A stretch of DNA of 64,000 nucleotides from Thermoplasmatota archaeon (GTDB lineage: Archaea > Thermoplasmatota > Thermoplasmata > Thermoplasmatales > Thermoplasmataceae), in NCBI GenBank assembly GCA_023381355.1, contig JAMCUL010000019.1:1-64000 (forward strand). Direction: 5' to 3'. Positions 35,953-45,329 of this stretch are shown here, in pieces (within the stretch, counting starts at the first letter, position 1; the number at the start of each line of letters is the position of its first letter). The position numbers and the translations under genes are program-made. The notes beneath the pieces are model-generated. The model saw nothing but the letters and a program-made list of their open reading frames with translations. It ran no database searches and had not been told where the DNA came from.

Positions 35953-36507
35953 ATGAGTGAGAGAGAAAAAATCAACATCGAAAACATTGTAGCCTCGACA
36001 TCACTTGCTGAGCATCTTGATCTCAGCAAAATTGCACTTGCCCTTGAGGGATCGGAGTATGAACCGGAGCAATTCCCTGGCCTTATATATAGGCTGCACG
36101 AACCCAAAACTGCAGTATTGATATTCAGAAGCGGAAAAGTCAACTGTACCGGTGCAAAGAACCTGGCCAATGTGAGGCTTACGATTCAAACCATAATCGG
36201 GAAACTCAAGAAGGCAGGAATAGAGGTTTATGATGACCCAGACATTGTTGTTCAGAACATAGTTGCTGTATATGACCTGGAGTCAGATCTCAACCTGACA
36301 CAGATAGCAATGTCACTTGGACTTGAAAATGTTGAGTATGAGCCTGAACAGTTTCCAGGCCTTGTTTACAGGGTAGAAGAGCCAAAGGTGGTACTCCTTC
36401 TCTTTGGATCCGGGAAGGTGGTCTGCACTGGGGCAAAGGAAGAAAGCGAGATAGAACAGGCAGTCATTAAAGTAAAGAAAGAACTGCAGAAAGTTGGGCT
36501 TATTTAA
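35953..36507 (+). CDS. tbp: TATA-box-binding protein TBP
   Basis: 184 residues made of two direct repeats of about 90 residues, each carrying the signature YEPEQFPGL(I/V)YR near the middle and GSGKV(N/V)CTGAK near the end. The repeats form the saddle that bends promoter DNA. Normal archaeal length and no insertion. TBP with TFB recruits RNA polymerase. The 3' end touches the convergent truD gene (four-base overlap). Confidence 0.97.
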   Translation: MSEREKINIENIVASTSLAEHLDLSKIALALEGSEYEPEQFPGLIYRLHEPKTAVLIFRSGKVNCTGAKNLANVRLTIQTIIGKLKKAGIEVYDDPDIVVQNIVAVYDLESDLNLTQIAMSLGLENVEYEPEQFPGLVYRVEEPKVVLLLFGSGKVVCTGAKEESEIEQAVIKVKKELQKVGLI

Positions 36508-37697
36508 GTCTCAACGTTTATTCCCCGGAATATCTGATCGAGAAGTGCTGTTGCATAAATTCCCTTTCCCAGCGTGAATTCAAGTATCTTCGATTCAGTT
36601 ATTCTCATGTCGACTGGAATGAAGCGAATTCCCCGGTAACTCCCGGTTGAACTCATCTCCCGCTTTTCCTCTATTTCAAATGAATTGAAAGAAATCCCCT
36701 CTCTTTCCATCAAGGATTCCATTATTTCGCCGGGGACTCCTTTCTGTTTCACGGTTTCTGTTCCTATGAGTGGAGCCAGTACAGATACTTTCCCTTCTTC
36801 TGAAAGTTTTCTGATCCTCTCAATGTTGAATGAATCTACTGGAATCAATTTGTTCTCATCAATATTCCAGTACTGATCCACAGGTGAAACTATATCGCCG
36901 CAAACCACCTGGGATGGATTCCCTATCCTGCTCTTCCGCTCATTCAGTATCTGATTGAAAATATATGACTGGTATGCATGGACAAACATAATTTTCAGGC
37001 TTCTGGGAAGTGCGTCAAACGAATCCTTATATGATTTTCCAGAGACAAGCTCATACATCATCGCCCTTTCGAACTGGAGATGCTCGGGAAATTCCTTCAG
37101 GGCTTTCTGGAAGTCCCATCCTTCAAGAAGGTCAATCCTGTACTGATCATGGTCTATTTCTGGATCAGCAAGATACTCCTTTACAGCGGATTCAAAGCCC
37201 TCCTTTATCAGCTTCTCCCCTACCCTGTGCGTGTTGTACCGTATGCTCCCGAATCTCTGAATCCCGAAATAATTCCAGAATCCTCCATTCTGAATGATCT
37301 GTTCGAATCCTTCCCTGATTTCATCCGCACTGCTTCCCGTGTCCACCCTTATTGAGAAATGATTTCCCGTCAGATCACCCAGGTTAATGAGAGCGCTGCT
37401 TCTGAATCTTTCCAGAATTTCGCAGTCCCTGACGTTGATTCGATCCGGAATTCTTTCAGCGTTTACACAGAAATACTGAGTTGTTACCGCCCTCTTGTCC
37501 TTCGTGCCTGCATAAGTAATCCTCTTCCTGCTTATGCCGATATACCTTGCCAGTTCAGACAAAAAGTGATTCGTTTCCCAGTTGGTCAGCCTTATTTTCA
37601 GGATTGTATATTTCCCGTCCGAGTCCTCCATGATCTTATTGGAAACCTCATATACCTGGAAATCACCAGGTTCCATCTTTATTGTGTAACTGGTCAT
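36504..37697 (-). CDS. truD: tRNA pseudouridine synthase TruD
   Basis: 397 residues. The catalytic segment is YAGTKDKRAVTTQ with the nucleophilic Asp; NHFSIRV and the NYFGIQRFGS motif follow, and the TRUD insertion domain lies in the middle (about 170-330). It makes pseudouridine at position 13 of tRNA. The C-terminal FTLGKGIYATALL is conserved in archaeal members. It starts four bases after the mqnC stop with GAGGG upstream, so truD is the second gene of an mqnC-truD message. Confidence 0.93.
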   Translation of the reverse strand: MTSYTIKMEPGDFQVYEVSNKIMEDSDGKYTILKIRLTNWETNHFLSELARYIGISRKRITYAGTKDKRAVTTQYFCVNAERIPDRINVRDCEILERFRSSALINLGDLTGNHFSIRVDTGSSADEIREGFEQIIQNGGFWNYFGIQRFGSIRYNTHRVGEKLIKEGFESAVKEYLADPEIDHDQYRIDLLEGWDFQKALKEFPEHLQFERAMMYELVSGKSYKDSFDALPRSLKIMFVHAYQSYIFNQILNERKSRIGNPSQVVCGDIVSPVDQYWNIDENKLIPVDSFNIERIRKLSEEGKVSVLAPLIGTETVKQKGVPGEIMESLMEREGISFNSFEIEEKREMSSTGSYRGIRFIPVDMRITESKILEFTLGKGIYATALLDQIFRGINVET

Positions 37698-37700
37698 CCC

Positions 37701-38810
37701 TCACACGTATGACTTTATGATCTGGTATCTGTTATCTCTCTCTACCGGGAACATGCCTATTCCCTTCAGTGCCCGTATTATTGTCTCCTTCCTCAGATTT
37801 CCAACCATTTTTCCTGTTGCAGGAATCACCTTTTCATCATAGATCGTTCCACCCCAGTCATTGGCCCCGAAGTATATGGACATCTGTCCCATTTCAACAC
37901 CATTCGTAAGCCAGGATGACTGGATTATGGGCAGGCGCTGGTTAAGCACGATTCTGGAGATTGCTATATTTCTCAGGACTTCCTCTCCACCAACCCTTCT
38001 TGTTACAAGGCCTTCTTTTTCCAGCTTTGTATTTCCGGGCTCAAAATTCCATGGAGTGAATGAGAGAAAACCGTTGTACTTCTTTTGAAGTTTTAATAGG
38101 GCAAGCAGATGGTCAGCCCTGTGGTATGCATTTTCCACATGGCCGAACATCATTGTTGCGCTTGTCCTTATCCCGAGACTGTGTGCTGTCTCCATTACAT
38201 CAAGCCACTGCTGCCCACTATTTAATGGCCTTCCCAGGACTTTCCTGACATCACTGGAAAATATTTCAGCTCCTGCCCCCGGGATTGTTTCAAGACCGCT
38301 TTCCCTGAGTGAGATGAGGACATCCTTTACGCTTGTCTTTTCCTTCCTCGCAATGAAGGAGATCTCTGATGTTGAGAGCCCATTGATCCCCACACCCGGG
38401 ACATTCTCCTTTATTTTCCTGAACATGTCTGTATAATATTCCAGCGGAAGGTCAGGGTTCACACCTCCCTGGATAAGAAGCTGTTTTATCCCGTACAGGG
38501 AATCAAATTGCTTGAGCCTTTCAACAACCTGATCGGCGGTCATTGTATAGGAATCGTCTTCCTTCCCTGTTCTGTAAAATGCGCAGAAATTACATCTTAC
38601 ATTGCATATATTTGTGTAATTGAGGATCATGTTTGACACAAAACTTACCTGCCTTCCCGTGATGTGATCGGTCAGGATACGGGCTACATAGCCAAGTTTC
38701 TTGATATCAACCTCATTATACATATAAGCAATTTCATCCCGGTTTAATTCATCGCCCTTTCTTGCCTTCTGCATAATGTCGATCATGGGATCCTGTACGT
38801 TGATCATCAT
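37701..38810 (-). CDS. mqnC: Cyclic dehypoxanthinyl futalosine synthase MqnC
   Basis: 369-residue radical SAM enzyme. The cluster motif C-N-V-R-C-N-F-C (CxxxCxxC) is at about 69-76, followed by LLIQGGVNP, GAGAEIFSSDVR and the closing EVVRNIAISRI-like helix and FFGANDWGG-type YFGANDWGGT typical of this subfamily. It cyclises dehypoxanthine futalosine in menaquinone synthesis. The gene runs opposite to mqnE and mqnA, which start 340 bases away. A TATA-like TTTATCTATTAATATAG lies about 25 bases before the tandem ATGs, so the message is leaderless. Confidence 0.9.
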   Translation of the reverse strand: MMINVQDPMIDIMQKARKGDELNRDEIAYMYNEVDIKKLGYVARILTDHITGRQVSFVSNMILNYTNICNVRCNFCAFYRTGKEDDSYTMTADQVVERLKQFDSLYGIKQLLIQGGVNPDLPLEYYTDMFRKIKENVPGVGINGLSTSEISFIARKEKTSVKDVLISLRESGLETIPGAGAEIFSSDVRKVLGRPLNSGQQWLDVMETAHSLGIRTSATMMFGHVENAYHRADHLLALLKLQKKYNGFLSFTPWNFEPGNTKLEKEGLVTRRVGGEEVLRNIAISRIVLNQRLPIIQSSWLTNGVEMGQMSIYFGANDWGGTIYDEKVIPATGKMVGNLRKETIIRALKGIGMFPVERDNRYQIIKSYV

Positions 38811-39147
38811 AGCTTACTGATTCTATATTAATAGATAAACAATTGTTATTTTTCCCTGCACATCTGCCACTCTGAAAAATCACCGATACCTGCCCCCGGT
38901 ACTGAACCCTGAATGTGACATGAGAATTCCAATAGACTCCCCTGCGTGCTCCTGCGGAGATAACAGATGTATGAACCATTCAGAAGTGGAGGGAATGCCG
39001 GGTTTATTAGATCCTGACTTACACCTCCGATAAAAATTCCCCTGAAAGTCGCACAGAAACTCCCTGAAATTGCATTGAATACTTATTGCCTGAAGGAAAA
39101 CTTCAAATTCCAAAAAACATTATAATTAAAGGTATGATACCTTATAC
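38811..39147. promoter_or_regulatory. Divergent mqnC/mqnE intergenic region
   Basis: 337 bases without a convincing gene. The left edge holds the mqnC promoter. The right edge holds the mqnE TATA-like CATTATAATTAAAGG and, between it and the ATG, a perfect 15-base palindrome AAGGTAT-G-ATACCTT (39129-39143). The palindrome covers the predicted transcription start and is well placed for a repressor. Nothing is recognised in the central 220 bases. Confidence 0.5.
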
Positions 39148-40257
39148 ATGATTAATTCTTATTCAACAGACTACTGGAAAGCGTTATCAACAGGCGATCA
39201 CCGATTCACAATGAAGGAAGCAATGGAGATGCTGGATACATTTGATGTACATGAGATCATGGCGCTTGCAGATTCTCTAACCGATTATGAGATCGGGAAC
39301 AGGGTTACTTTTGCTGTTTCATATAACATAAATTACAGTAATTACTGTGCAGCAAGCTGTCCTATTTGTGCGTTCTATGTGCCGGCTAAAATAAGGGGTA
39401 AGACTGACAGGGGTTACGAGCTAAGTGTTGATGACATCAAGAAGGAGCTTCAAAAGGCCAGGATGTACAACCCTACTGAGATCCACATAGTGGGAGGCTT
39501 TAATCCGTATCTTCCCATTGAGTATTATGAAACGCTATTTTCAACTGTCAGGAAGTATATGCCTGAAAGTACTCTTAAGGCTCTTACCATCCCTGAAATT
39601 GATTTTATTGCGAGGACAACAGGTAATTCACTAAGGGAGACTGTTGAAAGGTTCCACAGGGCTGGTATGGAGGCACATACAGGTGGAGGAGCGGAAATCT
39701 TCGATGCAGAAGTCAGGAAGATAATCACAACGCCTGAGAAGATCAGCGGGGAGAAATGGCTTGAAGATGCCAGGATTATTCACTCCATGGGGATTAAGGG
39801 AAACTCAACAATGACCTATGGACACGTAGAGAAGTGGAACCATATCATAGATCATATGCTCAGGCTTCGTGACCTTGAATCGGAAGTGCCTGGATTCCTT
39901 TCATTCATTCCCCTGAAATACAGTCCCGAGAACACTCCTCTCATGAAAATGGGGAAGGTAAGCGGCCCCTGCTCTGGTGAAAAGGACCTGAAGGTTATAG
40001 CACTGGCAAGGATACTGATGGGTCACCAGATAAAGAACATAAGTGTTTACTGGGTTGCAATTGGCAAGGGTGTTGCCCAGATGGCGCTGACAGGAGGAGG
40101 GAATGACCTGGTTGGCACAGCAGCAAGTGAAAAGATATTTGGTGCCACCAACAGGAAGGAGCAGACAAGTGTCGAGGAACTGAGCGCAATGATAAATGAG
40201 ATTGGAAAGGTTCCGGCTAAGAGGGATACATTCTACAATATAAGGGGATACTTTTGA
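39148..40257 (+). CDS. mqnE: Aminofutalosine synthase MqnE
   Basis: 369-residue radical SAM enzyme paralogous to MqnC. The cluster motif is CAASCPICAF (CxxxCxxC), with IVGGFNPYLP, TGGGAEIFDAEVR and a C-terminal MALTGGGNDLVGT, the MqnE form of the segment. It joins the radical SAM-derived 5'-deoxyadenosyl group to a chorismate-derived enol ether to give aminofutalosine. Leaderless ATG about 25 bases from its TATA box. Its stop overlaps the TTG start of mqnA (TTGA). Confidence 0.9.
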   Translation: MINSYSTDYWKALSTGDHRFTMKEAMEMLDTFDVHEIMALADSLTDYEIGNRVTFAVSYNINYSNYCAASCPICAFYVPAKIRGKTDRGYELSVDDIKKELQKARMYNPTEIHIVGGFNPYLPIEYYETLFSTVRKYMPESTLKALTIPEIDFIARTTGNSLRETVERFHRAGMEAHTGGGAEIFDAEVRKIITTPEKISGEKWLEDARIIHSMGIKGNSTMTYGHVEKWNHIIDHMLRLRDLESEVPGFLSFIPLKYSPENTPLMKMGKVSGPCSGEKDLKVIALARILMGHQIKNISVYWVAIGKGVAQMALTGGGNDLVGTAASEKIFGATNRKEQTSVEELSAMINEIGKVPAKRDTFYNIRGYF

Positions 40258-41000
40258 ATTCCTTCGAACTCATCAACCTGATACACAGTGAGCCTCTTGC
40301 TGCCCACCTTGAGGGAAGGTTCAGCATCCACAGGGGAACGACAAGGGAAAACCTCAAGATGGTGCTTTCTGGAAAGACCGATTATGCCATGGTCTCCATA
40401 GTTGATTATTTCAGGCATATGAACGAGCTTGAACTTGTTCATGGACCGACAATAACAGGAAAAATACACTCCATGTCAAATCTGGTTATTTCAAGGGATC
40501 TTGATCCTTATCCTGGCATGAATGTGGCAGTTACGGCGGAAACAGATACAACTGCATTCTTCCTGCGGGAGATACTGGATGAGATGTATCCCGGCTCGAA
40601 TCTGATACGTAGCAGGAGAAGCAAGCCCGATGAACTTCTATCGGAAGAAGATTTTGCGCTTGTTATTGGTAACAACGCGCTTACGGTATATGAATCGAGT
40701 TTTCGTGTCCTCTTTGACGTTACAAAAATGTTCGGAAAACTGTTTGACCTTTACAGTATATACGCCGTGACTGTTGCGAGGAAGGATAGCGGAATGAATA
40801 TCTCCATGAAAGGGGAATTCGAGGTAGAACCGTGGGAGAAAACTGAACTTGTTGATTCAGTGAGTTCTAAGTTCGGCATAAGCAGGAATATCATATCTGA
40901 TTATTTCTCAGCCATAAGCTATGATTATGATTCTGTCATTGAAAAACAGATTGGGGTAATAAGAGAAATGTATGAGGAGAAGAAGGACAATATCTTCTAA
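40254..41000 (+). CDS. mqnA: Chorismate dehydratase MqnA (MqnA/MqnD family)
   Basis: 248-residue periplasmic-binding-protein-like fold acting as a cytosolic enzyme. Family segments: NLIHSEPLAA, KTDYAMVSIVDYF, and LVIGNNALT. MqnA makes 3-enolpyruvylbenzoate from chorismate, the first step of the futalosine route. MqnD is a sister protein that makes dihydroxynaphthoate later; the position directly after mqnE and the MVS(I)VDY motif favour MqnA but do not prove it. The start is TTG, overlapping the mqnE stop, so it is translationally coupled. A futalosine hydrolase (MqnB) is not in this window. Confidence 0.82.
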   Translation: MNSFELINLIHSEPLAAHLEGRFSIHRGTTRENLKMVLSGKTDYAMVSIVDYFRHMNELELVHGPTITGKIHSMSNLVISRDLDPYPGMNVAVTAETDTTAFFLREILDEMYPGSNLIRSRRSKPDELLSEEDFALVIGNNALTVYESSFRVLFDVTKMFGKLFDLYSIYAVTVARKDSGMNISMKGEFEVEPWEKTELVDSVSSKFGISRNIISDYFSAISYDYDSVIEKQIGVIREMYEEKKDNIF

Positions 41001-41353
41001 TTACAGGCCTTCTCTGAAAAAACTGCTGCAAGATAGATGGGTGTGTGGGTTTCTTGACGCTAAATTTAGGATTTTGTGGAAACATGATCCGGTTTTAGAA
41101 CATCTCATGATCTGATCTATTTCCCCATCCACACGGGAGTTATATTCATTCCATCCTGAAACCCAAGACATGGTGCTTTATTGAATAACCCTGTCCCTGG
41201 ATTTGACATCTCGACGACTCCTGGCCTGATATTCTTCACATAGATTCAGTCAATCCTCATGCTTTTCCTTCTTGGGAGATTCCGGGTATAGTATTCATGA
41301 ACAATGCTCCCATTGATCGATGGAGTGATGCATATTCCTCAGGCATCCCCGGT
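41001..41353. other. Intergenic stretch without a recognisable gene
   Basis: About 350 bases with stops in all frames. The upstream codons of the listed acetyltransferase ORF (41304-41390) do not look like the family and are probably not coding. Short minus-strand segments read like degraded protein but cannot be assigned. Confidence 0.4.
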
Positions 41354-41371
41354 GCATATGAATTCATATGC
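41354..41371. promoter_or_regulatory. 18-base perfect palindrome GCATATGAATTCATATGC
   Basis: The sequence equals its own reverse complement over 18 bases. It lies 20 bases before the most likely start codon of the acetyltransferase gene, where a repressor site or a transcription start element would be expected. No second copy was noticed in the window. Confidence 0.45.
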
Positions 41372-41390
41372 AAAGAAAAAATTCCTACCC

Positions 41391-41918
41391 ATGATCAGGG
41401 AACTTAAATGGACAGATATGCATGATCTCATCGACAATTATTATGGATATTACGATGAACTTGAGGATGATCCTGATATTGGACTTGCATTTTACAGGAT
41501 AAAACCTGAGTACAGGAATGAGGTTGAATGGTTTGCCAGCCTCTATGAAGAAGTTATATCTGGAAATGCAGTAGCCGTTGTTGCTGAAGAGGATGGCAGG
41601 GCGGTGGGGCTTTGCGACATCCACAGGATAAGACCAAATTCTGAGCTGGATCATGTAGGAACTCTAGGGATCGCCATAATCAGGCAGTACAGGAACAGGG
41701 GAATTGGAAAGGAACTCATAAGAAAGGCTCTTGAATTATCAAGAGGTAAGTTTGAGATAGTAAAACTGGAGGTATTTGCAGTGAACAGCAGGGCCATCTC
41801 CGTTTACAGGAAGGCTGGATTCAAGGAATATGGTATATTTCCGGATTCCCTCAGGAGGGGAGAAAGATACTATGACCAGATTCTTATGTATTATAGACTG
41901 GATGGCGAGACGGGATAA
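41391..41918 (+). CDS. GNAT-family N-acetyltransferase
   Basis: 175 residues from the ATG at 41391 (MIRELKWTDM), where the GNAT fold begins. The acetyl-CoA loop is RQYRNRGIGKELIRKAL (R/Q-x2-G-x-G/A) and the later strand has AVNSRAISVYRKAGFKE, as in RimI-like and ribosomal-protein or small-molecule acetyltransferases. Substrate unknown. The listed start at 41304 would add 29 residues without family likeness. An 18-base palindrome lies just upstream. It stands alone between mqnA and guaB. Confidence 0.83.
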   Translation: MIRELKWTDMHDLIDNYYGYYDELEDDPDIGLAFYRIKPEYRNEVEWFASLYEEVISGNAVAVVAEEDGRAVGLCDIHRIRPNSELDHVGTLGIAIIRQYRNRGIGKELIRKALELSRGKFEIVKLEVFAVNSRAISVYRKAGFKEYGIFPDSLRRGERYYDQILMYYRLDGETG

Positions 41919-42105
41919 CCAGTATTTACCGGTGACCAGAGGAAATGATGTCCATGTTGCGGAAAATATGTTAACATGAATTTTCAGGCCGTGACTGGCT
42001 CAGGTTTCCTTGAAATGAATCTGTGCAGTTAATTAATTCCCGCCTGGAGAGAGCAGGGATTCAGGAGACATGAAAAATTTATCTACTTATTTACTCTTCC
42101 TTCTC

Positions 42106-43560
42106 ATGTTTGCAGACAAATTGAAGAAGATAAAGGAAGGGCTTACCTTTGACGATATTCTTGTTTTACCGAGCAGATCACCTATAGAGCCCCGGGAGAC
42201 CGACATAAAAAGCAGGTTTTCCAGACATATAGCGCTGAATGTCCCCATATCAAGTTCCCCGATGGACACTGTAACTGAATGGCAGATGGCAGTTGGCATG
42301 TCAAGAACAGGTGGATTGGGAATAATTCACAGAAACATGTCAAGAAATGAAGAGGTTGCCATGGTCAGGAAGGTGAAGAGGGAAGAATCTCTCATTATAC
42401 GAAACGTTCACACCATAGACCCTGAAACTCCCGTAAGTGTTGCAAGGAATATCATGGAAGAAAAGAACATCGCGGGTTTTCCTGTTGTCCAGGGTGAAAA
42501 GCTTGTCGGGATAGTAACCAAGCGTGACATAGAATTCGCCGATGCACAGAAGGGAAAGATCAGGGAGATAATGACAAAGGATGTTATCTATGCGAAGGAC
42601 AACATAACACCGGAGGAGGCAAGAAGAATCCTCTATGAGAACAGGATAGAAAAACTCCCCCTTGTGGACAACAACGGAAAAGTTGTTGGACTCATAACGT
42701 CCAAGGATATTGTTACCAGGCAGAAATTCCCCCATGCAACAAGGGATGAGGAAGGACAGCTCATGGTTGGCGCCGCCGTGGGCCCCTTTGATATTGACAG
42801 GGCCCTGCTGATGGAGAAGGAAGGGGCTGATGTGATAGTGATAGATACTGCTCATGCTCACAACGACAATGTTATTGCCTCACTCAGGAAGATGAGGAAG
42901 CAGGTTGATGTGGACATCGTTGTGGGAAATATTGCGACTGAACAGGCCGCAGAGGATCTGATTTCATGTGACATTGATGGATTGAAGGTTGGAATCGGGC
43001 CTGGCTCCATATGTACTACAAGGGTTGTCGCAGGCATTGGTGTCCCACAGATAACGGCAATTACAGAAGCAGCAGATTACGCAAAGGAACACGATGTTCC
43101 GGTGATTGCAGATGGGGGAATCAGGTTTTCAGGTGATATTGTCAAGGCGATTGCAGCCGGTGCTGAATGTGTCATGCTCGGTTCCCTCCTGGCCGGAACT
43201 GACGAGAGCCCTGGTGCAGAGATGATCATAAATGGCAGAAAATACAAGACATACAGGGGAATGGGTTCAATCGGTGCTCTTTCCAGGGGTTCTGATAGAT
43301 ATGGCAAGTTCAGCGGAAGCAAGTTTGTCGCTGAGGGAGTCGAGGGGGCTGTCCCCTACAAGGGAAAAGTTGAGGAGGTTGTATACCAGCTGAGTGGTGG
43401 AATCAGGGCAGGAATGGGTTATGCAGGATGCAGGAATATACAGGAACTCAGGACAAAGACAGAATTCATAAAAATCACGAACAGCGGATTGAGGGAAAGC
43501 CATCCTCATGATATAAGGGTAGTATCGGAACCACCAAACTACCAGATGTTTTCAAACTGA
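42106..43560 (+). CDS. guaB: IMP dehydrogenase
   Basis: 484 residues from the ATG at 42106. The listed start at 42070 lies upstream of a TATA-like AAAATTTATCTACTT (about 42074-42088), which places the transcription start at about 42106, so the shorter form is right. The barrel begins with [13 protein letters not shown]; two CBS domains (about 85-205) are inserted, and the catalytic loop is [17 protein letters not shown] with the active-site Cys, followed by [13 protein letters not shown] and GMGSIGAL. It oxidises IMP to XMP with NAD+, feeding the GMP synthetase at 29718. Confidence 0.96.
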   Translation: MFADKLKKIKEGLTFDDILVLPSRSPIEPRETDIKSRFSRHIALNVPISSSPMDTVTEWQMAVGMSRTGGLGIIHRNMSRNEEVAMVRKVKREESLIIRNVHTIDPETPVSVARNIMEEKNIAGFPVVQGEKLVGIVTKRDIEFADAQKGKIREIMTKDVIYAKDNITPEEARRILYENRIEKLPLVDNNGKVVGLITSKDIVTRQKFPHATRDEEGQLMVGAAVGPFDIDRALLMEKEGADVIVIDTAHAHNDNVIASLRKMRKQVDVDIVVGNIATEQAAEDLISCDIDGLKVGIGPGSICTTRVVAGIGVPQITAITEAADYAKEHDVPVIADGGIRFSGDIVKAIAAGAECVMLGSLLAGTDESPGAEMIINGRKYKTYRGMGSIGALSRGSDRYGKFSGSKFVAEGVEGAVPYKGKVEEVVYQLSGGIRAGMGYAGCRNIQELRTKTEFIKITNSGLRESHPHDIRVVSEPPNYQMFSN

Positions 43561-43584
43561 TCCGCTGGCTTCATTGGAATGCAT

Positions 43585-44979
43585 CTAAACAGGTCCATTC
43601 CTCAAATTTACCATCTCACTATTTTCATTCAGGATTTCAGCAATAAGTGGTTTCACCGAATCACCCCTATCCTTCAGGTTGAAGGGGTACGCCTCCCTTC
43701 TTACAATTATGTCGTCAGGGAATATGGCACACTCATAATCCCTCTCGTACCTGTACAGATCCTTCCCGGACAGTTCAGGCCTCCTGTAATCGATAACCGG
43801 AAGATTCCTGACATTCATCCTCCTTCCAGCAGTCTTGCCATAAATCGTTGCAACCTTTCTTGACACCGATCTGAAGTTCGTCAGTTTTCCGCCATAAATA
43901 TTTATGAAATTTCCTTCCGTCTTTATCACAAAACCACGAGATATTGATCCTGGATCATCACTTTCGCCATAGAGGGGCCTGATTCCTGCATATGAATAGG
44001 TTATGTCTGAATAACTCAGGCCCGGGAAAAGCCTTCTCGCGCTTTCAAGTATATATTCCACGTCCTCGCTGTCAACCATGAAGTCATCGGGCGATCTTAC
44101 GAACCTGTCGGTTGTTCCAATTATGGTTACCTCCCCACGAGGTATTATGAACATCTGCCTCCCGTCAATGTGCGATCTCAGTACAATTGAATCCTTTATT
44201 CCTATCCTCTCTGAAGATACTACTATGTGGATTCCCTTGCTTAATTTAAGACTCCCGGAGAATTCTGGGTCATACATTCGGGAAATCTTCCCTGCCCAGG
44301 GCCCTCCTGCATTTATAACAAATCTCGCCTTGACCTCACTATCCTTATGCCGGATTTCATCGGTGAACCTTATCCTCACAAGATTCTCTTCCCTTGCAAT
44401 TTCCTTAACAGTGGAGTAATTGAGGCACACTGAACCCTTCCTAACTGCAGATACTATGTTGTATATTACCATCTTTGTGTCATCGGTGAAGGCATCCATG
44501 TAATTGAAATAGCCACTCACGCTGACGGGCATCTCTCCGCCATTCTTCACGAATCTTGGAAATGAGACATGCCCGCTAAGTACGTTGTAAACGAAGATGC
44601 CTAGCCATAGTGTACCCCGCTTCCATGAATACTGGTCAACAAGTATCCTGAAGTTCATTGGCCTCACTATTTCGGTGTGGCTGAGGAGATAATTTCTCTC
44701 ATGAAGGAGGTCCCTTACCTCCCTTACTTCAAGATTGGCAAGGTACCTTATTCCCCCATGTATCAATTTTGAGGATCCAGAACTGGTTCCGGACCCAAAA
44801 TCACCCTTCTCCAGTAGAACACATTTAATTCCGTTTGATGCAAGGATGTTGGCGATACCTGCCCCGGTGATCCCACCCCCTATTATTGCGACATCAAAAA
44901 CCGGTTCATTTCCAGAAAATGAATCTATCCACTCACAGCGTTTCCTGAGATCAAACATGGACTTATCAGTGGTACCCAT
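43585..44979 (-). CDS. glpD: FAD-dependent glycerol-3-phosphate dehydrogenase
   Basis: 464 residues from the ATG at 44979. The FAD fold is AIIGGGITGAGIANILA near residue 30, then the GlpD signature SGSSKLIHGGIRYL and a later YAGIRPLYGE. The enzyme oxidises sn-glycerol-3-phosphate to dihydroxyacetone phosphate and passes electrons to the quinone pool. It is shorter than bacterial GlpD (about 500), lacking some of the C-terminal cap. A TATA-like AAAATAATATC lies about 25 bases before the ATG. Divergent from a glycerophosphodiesterase gene, the enzyme that would supply its substrate. Confidence 0.88.
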   Translation of the reverse strand: MGTTDKSMFDLRKRCEWIDSFSGNEPVFDVAIIGGGITGAGIANILASNGIKCVLLEKGDFGSGTSSGSSKLIHGGIRYLANLEVREVRDLLHERNYLLSHTEIVRPMNFRILVDQYSWKRGTLWLGIFVYNVLSGHVSFPRFVKNGGEMPVSVSGYFNYMDAFTDDTKMVIYNIVSAVRKGSVCLNYSTVKEIAREENLVRIRFTDEIRHKDSEVKARFVINAGGPWAGKISRMYDPEFSGSLKLSKGIHIVVSSERIGIKDSIVLRSHIDGRQMFIIPRGEVTIIGTTDRFVRSPDDFMVDSEDVEYILESARRLFPGLSYSDITYSYAGIRPLYGESDDPGSISRGFVIKTEGNFINIYGGKLTNFRSVSRKVATIYGKTAGRRMNVRNLPVIDYRRPELSGKDLYRYERDYECAIFPDDIIVRREAYPFNLKDRGDSVKPLIAEILNENSEMVNLRNGPV

Positions 44980-45329
44980 CAAAATGCTATCAAAGCAGGC
45001 GATATTATTTTACTGGAGGGACACGAGGTGCCATGAATTGGCTGCGATAATTTTGTTCCCGCCTGCAAGAAGTCGCCAAAGAATGAAGCAGGCTGCACAT
45101 GCCGTTATTATTGCTTTAGGGGCTCCCGGGTGTTTTTCCCCTGATTCCTGAAAAGACGCTGCTGGCAGTGATGCGCATATTGACAGTGAGATGCTCATTC
45201 CTATCTGCACACTCTACAGACATTCCACAGACATTCCACAGGTGATTATCTTCATTTCTCCGACATTGAAAAATACATTCCTGTTTTGCCGGCAGTATAA
45301 TTTTTAAAGGTGTCTTGATATCTTGTCCC
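44980..45329. promoter_or_regulatory. Divergent glpD/GDPD intergenic region with a tandem 11-mer
   Basis: 350 bases. The left edge carries the glpD TATA, the right edge a TATA-like GTATAATTTTTAAAGG about 25 bases before the GDPD ATG. An 11-base unit ACAGACATTCC is repeated twice in tandem at 45216-45237 with a third start. The minus ORF at 45010-45210 overlaps the glpD promoter and is not accepted as a gene. Confidence 0.4.

Noticed and set aside
37701-40257. Possibility that the two radical SAM genes are CofH/CofG for F420
   Set aside because: The position of mqnA beside mqnE and the C-terminal motifs (YFGANDWGGT and TGGGNDLVGT) fit MqnC and MqnE better.
45010-45210. Minus-strand 66-residue ORF with a hydrophobic stretch upstream of glpD
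   Set aside because: It covers the glpD TATA box, lacks a ribosome site and matches no family I know.
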